This document shows positions 58,877-64,000 of a stretch of 64,000 bases of DNA, one piece after another. The stretch's first letter is position 1. The number at the start of each line of letters is the position of its first letter. The DNA is taken from positions 1-64,000 of IMG/VR virus record IMGVR_UViG_3300027896_000014; one strand, written 5' to 3'. A program made the position numbers and the translations under genes. The notes below the pieces were generated by a model, which saw nothing but the letters and a program-made list of their open reading frames with translations, did no database searches and was not told the DNA's origin. Source of the DNA: a virus.

Positions 58877-59578
58877 TTGACTTTGGAAATAGACGACAGA
58901 CTATTTGCTATCGAGGAGGAAATAATATGGGGCCTCCTCGATGGATTTTTGAAGAACGCCAAAAGAATCCCGTGGGGTCCAACGAGCAAGGCAGTGGTTT
59001 TCTCCGATCAGCACAGGGGGGATAAGAGTGTTGCGGACCAGTTCCTCAAGAATGAGGACTTACACAATCAGGTGCGTCAATCCTTCCGTCAGGATGGATA
59101 CCTTCTTATAGACAATGGCGACCTCGATGATTTATGGGAATTTGGAGACGCCCCGTACAAATACTACGGGAACTTGCACTCTGACATCAGGACACGTGGG
59201 AATCATGATAATAAACGGAGAGACCTTCCAGAGGTCGTGGTATTAGACTCTGACCCTCCTATCCTCATAACACATGGGCACAAGGGTGATCCGGTCGATG
59301 ACCAGCTTTCCTTTATAGGGGAGGCAGCGGTTCATATTTGGAGGTTAGTTGATAATCTGGGTATTCCGAATCCTTTTGGCGCGGGGTCCACAAGGCATGA
59401 GGACATAAAGGAAATAATGAAGAGATGGTCAAATGCGAGATCAGTTCCTTTGGTTACAGGCCATATCCACTATGCAGAGATTGACGGGATGTATAAGAAT
59501 TCGGGATTTTGGAAAGGAGTAGGCGGTCAGGCCATTATAATTGAAGGAAATGAATTTAAATTGGGGAGTTGGCAATGA
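58877..59578 (+). CDS. calcineurin-like metallophosphoesterase
   Basis: 233 residues, TTG start (a second TTG six bases later is possible). Metal motifs: FSDQHRGD, NGDLDDLWEF, RGNHDNKRRD, ILITHGHKGD and TGHIHYAEID, the full DxH...GD...GNHD...GH...GHxH set. It is a phosphodiesterase or phosphatase of the calcineurin fold. It overlaps the next start by ATGA. It is not close to SbcD in size, so it is not an evident partner for the SbcC-like ATPase. Confidence 0.9.
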   Translation: MTLEIDDRLFAIEEEIIWGLLDGFLKNAKRIPWGPTSKAVVFSDQHRGDKSVADQFLKNEDLHNQVRQSFRQDGYLLIDNGDLDDLWEFGDAPYKYYGNLHSDIRTRGNHDNKRRDLPEVVVLDSDPPILITHGHKGDPVDDQLSFIGEAAVHIWRLVDNLGIPNPFGAGSTRHEDIKEIMKRWSNARSVPLVTGHIHYAEIDGMYKNSGFWKGVGGQAIIIEGNEFKLGSWQ

Positions 59579-60360
59579 AAAGAAAATACTTATTAAGAAG
59601 GGACAGACCGGATGAAAGGGATTTTCATTCTATGCTATTTCCGCACGAGGAGGTAACAATTCCAACATTCGTGAACCTTCGGAAGTACACCCCTAAAGCA
59701 TTTGACCAGGGCCAGTGGGGAAGTTGCACAGCAAATGCAGGTGTCAGGGCAAGGATCGTTCTGTCCTTATCTGGAGGGAAGCTTGGCATCAGGATCATGC
59801 TCTCCAGAATGGGTCTCTACAAAGAAGAGAAGATCATCGAGGGGGCGCCATTGAGCGAGGACTCCGGTGCCGAGATGAGGGATATTGGAAAGGCCCTTAC
59901 TACGGTCGGAGTGGCCCCCGAATCAGATGACCCCTATACTGATGCCAACTTTGCTACACCGCTTACTTTCCAAGAGAAGACGGACGCTGCAAAATACAGG
60001 GCTAAGTTTTATCAGAGAGTGATCGGGATCACCCAGATCAAACAGTATATCGCTCTCCACCAACAGGGGGTATTGATCGGGATGGATGTCTATGAGAGCA
60101 TGGAAGGGGACCAAGTGGCCAAGGACGGGATACTCCCCATGCCAGGGAAAGGGGAATCTTTATTAGGTGGCCATGCGCTCTACGTAGAGGGTTATGACGA
60201 CAATATGATATATCCTCTATGGCAGAAACAGGGATTAAAGCCTGGGGGCCTGATTATTGCAAATTCCTGGGGAATTTCTTGGGCTGACAAGGGGTATTTC
60301 TTTATGAATTACAAATATGTAAATGATGGTTTGGCTTACGATTCTTGGATTATCCAATAA
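59575..60360 (+). CDS. papain-like cysteine peptidase
   Basis: 261 residues from MKRKYLLRRDRPDERDFHS, ATG preferred over an upstream TTG. C1-family catalytic set: FDQGQWGSCTANA (Cys), LLGGHALYVEGYDDN (His) and IANSWGISWADKGYFFM (Asn). It should cut peptide bonds; being at the end of the lysis-like cassette, it may act on the cell wall, the host surface or an intracellular target. No signal peptide is seen. Confidence 0.92.
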   Translation: MKRKYLLRRDRPDERDFHSMLFPHEEVTIPTFVNLRKYTPKAFDQGQWGSCTANAGVRARIVLSLSGGKLGIRIMLSRMGLYKEEKIIEGAPLSEDSGAEMRDIGKALTTVGVAPESDDPYTDANFATPLTFQEKTDAAKYRAKFYQRVIGITQIKQYIALHQQGVLIGMDVYESMEGDQVAKDGILPMPGKGESLLGGHALYVEGYDDNMIYPLWQKQGLKPGGLIIANSWGISWADKGYFFMNYKYVNDGLAYDSWIIQ

Positions 60361-60373
60361 AAACGGGTTGACC

Positions 60374-60505
60374 TCATTCCTTCTCCCTCAAAAACTTTCT
60401 AATGAATTTTACATAACCATTTCTATAATCACATTTTGCACAGTGAACAAGGTTGTTATCTGGATAATATTTCAATTTTCCTATTTTGCATTTAGGGCAT
60501 CTCAT
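60374..60505 (-). CDS. zinc-ribbon small protein (43 aa)
   Basis: 43 residues: MRCPKCKIGKLKYY then HCAKCDYRNGY, a classic two-CxxC zinc ribbon. AGGGGAAAG upstream. Overlaps the end of the upstream 88-residue gene. Function unknown. Confidence 0.6.
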   Translation of the reverse strand: MRCPKCKIGKLKYYPDNNLVHCAKCDYRNGYVKFIRKFLREKE

Positions 60506-60758
60506 CTTTCCCCTCTTTCTCCTTCATCCCAAATTCTTTCGGTGTTGCGGGAAGATAGTCTGCTTTAAATCCTAATGATTCTTGGGTGTTTGGAATAGTT
60601 TCAACATTCACCAGAAAATCCAATTTGCAATAGTTTGATTTAATCCTACAAACCTTCCTTTCTGGAAGTTCTTTCTTAAACTCTTGGAGTCCAAGATATA
60701 ATTCTTTTACTGTCTGTTCGGTTAATTCTAAAGTTCCATAAATAATATCAAATTTCAT
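60492..60758 (-). CDS. hypothetical protein (88 aa)
   Basis: 88 residues, MKFDIIYGTLELTEQTVKEL, alpha/beta, ending acidic (EKEGKDEMP). AGGGAGGG upstream. Part of the leftward early operon. Unknown function. Confidence 0.6.
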   Translation of the reverse strand: MKFDIIYGTLELTEQTVKELYLGLQEFKKELPERKVCRIKSNYCKLDFLVNVETIPNTQESLGFKADYLPATPKEFGMKEKEGKDEMP

Positions 60759-60768
60759 CTTTCCCTCC

Positions 60769-60891
60769 CTACTTATTAAATTCTACATACCCACATTTTA
60801 CACATAAGAAATAATAAGCCATAATCTCAAAATTGATTTCTTGGATAAGAACACTAAACCCACATTTAGGACAGGATTTGATAACCGACAC
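60769..60891 (-). CDS. zinc-ribbon small protein (40 aa), GTG start
   Basis: 40 residues: SCPKCGFSVLIQ then LCVKCGYVEF, a second zinc ribbon. GTG start with AAGGAGGGG upstream. The frame is open further to about 60990 without a standard start except a GTG 14 codons upstream, so the N-terminus may be longer. Confidence 0.5.
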   Translation of the reverse strand: MSVIKSCPKCGFSVLIQEINFEIMAYYFLCVKCGYVEFNK

Positions 60892-60906
60892 TTTCCCCTC
60901 CTTAGA

Positions 60907-60977
60907 CGGCCAATGAGCAGGGAATTTCACCCTAACCGTTTCCTGGTTATTTAAAACCAGTTCCCCCCCATTGGCCG
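60907..60977. repeat. nested inverted repeats in the leftward operon
   Basis: Outer arms CGGCCAATG (60907-60915) and CATTGGCCG (60969-60977); inside, CTGGTT (60943-60948) and AACCAG (60955-60960). They lie between small leftward genes and could form an RNA stem or bind a protein. Confidence 0.4.
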
Positions 60978-61028
60978 CCTCACTTCAATTTCCTAATAAA
61001 CACCAGCTCCCCATTCATATCTAAAAAT

Positions 61029-61244
61029 TTATCTTTTAGATAATCCATGAGCAAGACTATCGGCATAATCCGGTCCCATAAAAACCTTAAAGTGACATTC
61101 CCGATGAGGCCCGATATAGTGAGAACAGGTTACAATTTGAGACCATCTTTTCCAGTCCATACATCGCAATAACCCACTTGCCTTATAAAGTTTTCTTTGA
61201 CAGGTTTGGCAGGCTATTTTTTGAGGCAAGGTTCTGAGGATCAT
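61029..61244 (-). CDS. Cys-rich small protein (71 aa)
   Basis: 71 residues: LPQKIACQTCQRKLYKA, GLLRCMDWKRW, CSHYIGPHRECHFKVF, with Cys/His pairs that suit zinc binding. Overlaps the MBL-fold gene (ATGA). In copy 1 the gene downstream of the MBL-fold gene is different. Confidence 0.6.
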   Translation of the reverse strand: MILRTLPQKIACQTCQRKLYKASGLLRCMDWKRWSQIVTCSHYIGPHRECHFKVFMGPDYADSLAHGLSKR

Positions 61245-61963
61245 TTCTCCTCACAGATATAGACGGGAATACCTACAGCCTGTTGAATTTCTAATTTCAT
61301 CCTGACTTCATCACTATTGCCATCGCTCAAATGGGTCAAAAAGATTGCCCTACAACGACTAAGATTATTGGCTTTTAGCATAGAAATTAGATTTTCAAGA
61401 GACATGTGAGACCTGCGAACTCGCTTTCCGACTATCGCGGGAATGTGGCCCTCAAGGATATTCTTGCTAAGAAGCTCGGAGATGTTGTTGCACTCTACGG
61501 CGATCATTGTGATTCCTTGGAAGCGATTTTCAACGTAGGCTGTGTCTGGAATGAACAAGAGGCGATCATTGTCACGGGCTATGAAGAAACCTATTGGATC
61601 TGGAGCATCATGCTCAAGGGGGAATGCTGTAACGAATCCTCCAGGGATGGGCAGCGGTTCTAAATAATTGTCCCACATGTGACTTCGATGGTGTCTAACT
61701 ACCCCCAATGTCATAGCTGTTCCGTAACTCATCCAGCAGTCAACTCCCGTTTTCAATAAATCTTTCACCGCCTTTGAGTGGTCGCCATGACTATGACTAC
61801 AAAGACAGCCCCCGAGATCCGACAGGCTTATTCCGTGCTCTCTCAATTTATCCCTCAATCGATTGATCGGAAGACCGGCTTCGAGAAGAAGGGGGGCAGC
61901 TCCTTCGGATTGAAGGAGATATGCATTACCCCTTGAGGATGAGGCAAATGAAGTGAAGTTCAT
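61241..61963 (-). CDS. MBL-fold nuclease-like hydrolase (YycJ/WalJ-like), copy 2
   Basis: 240 residues. HSHGDH replaces HEHGDH but keeps HxHxDH; PDTAYVENRF, EHDAPDPIGF, VECNN and FLTHLSDGNSDE are conserved. The first ~45 residues are almost identical to copy 1 (100-846), later residues diverge and the C-terminus is shorter (ends ICEEK). The start overlaps the next gene (ATGA). Same inferred role as copy 1. Confidence 0.85.
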   Translation of the reverse strand: MNFTSFASSSRGNAYLLQSEGAAPLLLEAGLPINRLRDKLREHGISLSDLGGCLCSHSHGDHSKAVKDLLKTGVDCWMSYGTAMTLGVVRHHRSHMWDNYLEPLPIPGGFVTAFPLEHDAPDPIGFFIARDNDRLLFIPDTAYVENRFQGITMIAVECNNISELLSKNILEGHIPAIVGKRVRRSHMSLENLISMLKANNLSRCRAIFLTHLSDGNSDEVRMKLEIQQAVGIPVYICEEK

Positions 61964-62253
61964 AGGGATATCTCCGTGAGTGGCTTCGGTTCAAAACTTA
62001 CGTCTCTCTCAAAATCCCCTTTTGGCCATCTTGCAACCTCATCCCACTTGAATGTTTGATAGCAGTCTAAAGCTCTTTCTTTTGGATAGATCGTCAGCAT
62101 GATCGCCAGGGCAAGTTGAGCGGGCCCAGATCCGCCATATCCCCAATTAAAACCATCGGGAGAATGATTTCTCACTTTCTGACTCGCTTCTGGACGTAGG
62201 AGAACCCCATCAATCCAAATCTCTCCTGTACTCCACTTCCCCTTAACTTTCAT
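61960..62253 (-). CDS. DUF6166-like protein (97 aa)
   Basis: 97 residues. The core NHSPDGFNWGYGGSGPAQLA and LAIMLTIYPKERALDCYQTF matches the small phage/plasmid DUF6166 family, of unknown function. It occupies the place held by a DNA methyltransferase in the other module copy, so it is the alternative cargo at this position. Confidence 0.75.
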   Translation of the reverse strand: MKVKGKWSTGEIWIDGVLLRPEASQKVRNHSPDGFNWGYGGSGPAQLALAIMLTIYPKERALDCYQTFKWDEVARWPKGDFERDVSFEPKPLTEISL

Positions 62254-62265
62254 AATTGTCTCCCT

Positions 62266-63252
62266 TCAAAACCCGGGTGCCCTTTTTTCTCCCAAAACCA
62301 TCCCTTTTTTCAGGAGAGCCGTCTGCTCTTCCTCTGGAGAAGGCAAATCATTGTCTGGTGGGGCTTCCGGCTTCTTCGTCTCTTCTGGTTCTCCCTGTGC
62401 CACCTTCCCCGATTCCTCCGGTATCATGATTACTGATCCCTTGTTTGCCTTATCCTCGATCTCCATCTGAACCGCAGCCTCATCTGCCAATTCCTCCATC
62501 CGGTTGATTCTCTCCAAGAGCAGGGCATTATCACTACTTGCGTTGATAATGAATTTGGCGACCTTGTTGATGATGGTCCTCAGAGCCATGTCCCGGGCAA
62601 ACCTTCCATGCGTGCTTTCTGGCTTGAGCTCGCCCTTGTCGTCAAAAGGTTTCATCTTCGACATCTTCCAGGCCTGGTGAATCTCTTCAATGGTCATGAT
62701 CTCGGTCTTGATCGGGTCTCCATCCTTGTCTAATGCCATGGCGTAGGCTGCTATAATTTTCAGTTTATCCATGTTCTCAAGGCTCTGAACATGTTCGATG
62801 ACGGCTTTCTTGCCGTTGTGGATTCCAAACGAGAATTTATCTCCCTCGTAAACCACATCATAGCCCCAATCCTTAATGGTGGGGTTGACCATCTCTGCCA
62901 CGGCCATTGATCCAAAATAGGAGCGCTGGCAGGAAAGGGTCTTACCATATACGATAAAGTAACATTGTTTCTTGCCGGGGTTCAGCCCTTGGACGACCAT
63001 GTCAAGGACGGCGTTGGCAATGCTGGCCTTCGTACAAACCCCTGTGAGTTTCCCGTCCTCCATAACCTTCTTTTTCTCCTTATCCTCGACGGTGTTCAGG
63101 GTCAGGTAGGCAGATTTCAAGGCATTATCCACTGAATAATTCTTGGGAAGGTCGAGTTGCCCGGATTTCAGGAACTCGGAAACCTTCTCGCTCACAATGT
63201 CCACTACGGACTTCTCTACTGCTGGGGTATTCTTCTTTTCTACTGTTGCCAT
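62266..63252 (-). CDS. recT: RecT single-strand annealing protein, copy 2
   Basis: 328 residues. Same domain as copy 1 with many synonymous and some amino-acid changes (for example VEDKEKKKVMEDGKL against VQDKDKNPVMTDGKL); the acidic C-terminal tail is nearly identical. Separated from the HNH gene by 16 bases including a good AAGGAG site. The divergence shows it is not simply the same sequence read twice. Confidence 0.93.
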   Translation of the reverse strand: MATVEKKNTPAVEKSVVDIVSEKVSEFLKSGQLDLPKNYSVDNALKSAYLTLNTVEDKEKKKVMEDGKLTGVCTKASIANAVLDMVVQGLNPGKKQCYFIVYGKTLSCQRSYFGSMAVAEMVNPTIKDWGYDVVYEGDKFSFGIHNGKKAVIEHVQSLENMDKLKIIAAYAMALDKDGDPIKTEIMTIEEIHQAWKMSKMKPFDDKGELKPESTHGRFARDMALRTIINKVAKFIINASSDNALLLERINRMEELADEAAVQMEIEDKANKGSVIMIPEESGKVAQGEPEETKKPEAPPDNDLPSPEEEQTALLKKGMVLGEKRAPGF

Positions 63253-63268
63253 GATTGTTATCTCCTTT

Positions 63269-63823
63269 CTATTTGAATAGTTTTGATTGCTCTAATTCTT
63301 TAATTCTCTTTTGTAATTGCTGTATTTGTTTCAATCTACCATCGTGCAACCCCTTTGCATAACCAGCCCTATAGCCTTTCCCATGTTCAAGGCTATGAGA
63401 ACCAGCTTTGGTAAGTTCAAGGTTTTCAATTCTATTGTCGTCCTTAATGCCATTTTTGTGATGAACAATCTCTTTTGGTTTTAAGCAGCGACCAATATGT
63501 TTAGCCATAACCAAGCGATGTTCAAGGACGTAACCTCTGACAGCCATTGGATAATAGAAATCGCCTGAATAAACTTTCGTTTTTATGTAGCCATCCAGTT
63601 CTTTAAGACGACCGCCTTTCCAATTTGGGTGCGCTATCCCAACAGGATTTTTATATTTTTTGTTCTTCCCAGCGCAACTACAACATAAAGTTTTGTTTGG
63701 TTTCTGTCTTATTAAATTAACCCATCTTTCTTTTCCGCAATCTTCGCAGGCGTGCCAGATATAACCATTTCCGTAATTTCGCCCTATCTCTCGACCTCTT
63801 TTTATCTCACCGAGTATTGGCAT
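63269..63823 (-). CDS. HNH homing-type endonuclease, copy 2
   Basis: 184 residues from the ATG at 63823 (GGAGG nine bases upstream). The N-terminal half matches copy 1 exactly at the protein level; after about residue 110 it changes (AKHIGRC against AKYIGRC, then TKAGSHSLEHG against TEIGYHIHEHG) and it ends LEQSKLFK. Recombination between strains with a crossover in this gene is a simple explanation. Confidence 0.85.
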   Translation of the reverse strand: MPILGEIKRGREIGRNYGNGYIWHACEDCGKERWVNLIRQKPNKTLCCSCAGKNKKYKNPVGIAHPNWKGGRLKELDGYIKTKVYSGDFYYPMAVRGYVLEHRLVMAKHIGRCLKPKEIVHHKNGIKDDNRIENLELTKAGSHSLEHGKGYRAGYAKGLHDGRLKQIQQLQKRIKELEQSKLFK

Positions 63824-63998
63824 GCTTACCAACCTCCGTTTCGACTCTAAGGGTGGTGTCCTTTGGGGACACGTAGAGAGAAATCACCTGCCCTGGCATT
63901 TCGGGAATTTCAGTACAACTTTCCCGATTATCAATGAAAATCGGAGCACGTAATCCATAAAATTGTTGTAGAGTCTTTATAATATCCATTCCAGATTG
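63500..63998. repeat. right copy of the ~499-bp identical direct repeat
   Basis: By eye identical to 2769-3267. It is bounded by a mismatch at 63499 (A in the left copy, G here) and one at 63999 (T in the left copy, C here), the latter just before the window ends. Confidence 0.85.
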
Positions 63999-64000
63999 CG
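63807..64000 (-). CDS. C-terminal part of a Rad50/SbcC-like ATPase, copy 2 (partial)
   Basis: The last ~64 codons of a gene that runs off the window: SGMDIIKTLQQFYGLRAPIF then Walker B region FIDNRESC and YVSPKDTTLRVETEVG. Identical to copy 1 at protein level. Overlaps the HNH start as in copy 1. Confidence 0.85.
   Translation of the reverse strand, partial: QSGMDIIKTLQQFYGLRAPIFIDNRESCTEIPEMPGQVISLYVSPKDTTLRVETEVGKHANTR

Noticed and set aside
58877-59578. SbcD partner of the SbcC-like ATPase
   Set aside because: The metallophosphoesterase has the right fold but is short, lies in the late region 54 kb away from the left SbcC-like gene, and is coupled to a peptidase.
61006-61080. Short leftward frame MDYLKDKFLDMNGELVF after the 71-residue gene
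   Set aside because: Only 22 codons, no ribosome site, overlaps the end of the larger gene; could be a frameshifted tail but not supported.

Overview
The window is almost wholly a tailed phage with a podovirus-type virion gene set that infects a Gram-negative bacterium. Evidence for a phage: terminase small and large subunits, a P22-like portal, an N4-gp56-like coat protein, a scaffold, head-to-tail adaptors, a giant internal virion protein and tail fibres. Evidence for temperance: a tyrosine integrase, a probable attP core matching the 3' end of a tRNA-Gln, and divergent repressor/Cro-like genes. Evidence for a Gram-negative host: Sec signal peptides, a lipoprotein and an outer-membrane barrel-like protein. 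Strong GGAGG ribosome sites and ATGA start/stop overlaps are common. No tRNA, rRNA, CRISPR array or phage DNA polymerase was seen.

Layout. Positions 1-8890 are a leftward early operon: metallo-beta-lactamase-fold nuclease-like protein, DNA methyltransferase, RecT, HNH endonuclease, Rad50/SbcC-like ATPase, an AP2/HNH-like protein, many small proteins and a repressor. Positions 8560-8950 form the regulatory switch, with near-consensus promoters, a shared 11-bp motif and nearly leaderless starts. Positions 8937-16060 read rightward and hold a Cro-like protein, an adenine methyltransferase, the integrase and attP, an exported barrel-like protein, a resolvase-like nuclease and a replication-organiser-like protein. 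Positions 16053-33600 hold packaging and head genes; 33600-56900 hold adaptors, tail, internal virion proteins and fibres; 56900-60360 hold a lysis-like cassette with holin-like proteins, a DUF5675 protein, a lipoprotein, a metallophosphoesterase and a papain-like peptidase. From 60374 to the end the genes turn leftward again, through small zinc-ribbon proteins into a second, diverged copy of the nuclease/RecT/HNH/SbcC module.

The two modules lie about 60.7 kb apart. They are mosaic: the gene between the nuclease and RecT is a methyltransferase in one copy and a DUF6166-like protein in the other. RecT is clearly diverged, while about 0.5 kb across the HNH gene and the end of SbcC is identical by eye. 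Either a roughly 60.7 kb circular or terminally redundant genome has been assembled past its own length with strain variants, or two related phages or modules lie in tandem.

The most unusual feature is a set of fibre- or adhesin-like proteins that begin with Sec signal peptides (genes at 23634, 37032, 54562, 55825 and 56176). This is not expected for virion proteins assembled in the cytoplasm. Others are a nine-residue minigene with six successive Trp codons, an in-frame TGA in an otherwise intact gene, a PurD-like ATP-grasp enzyme in the virion operon, and a repetitive proline-rich protein beside an antisense homing-type endonuclease.
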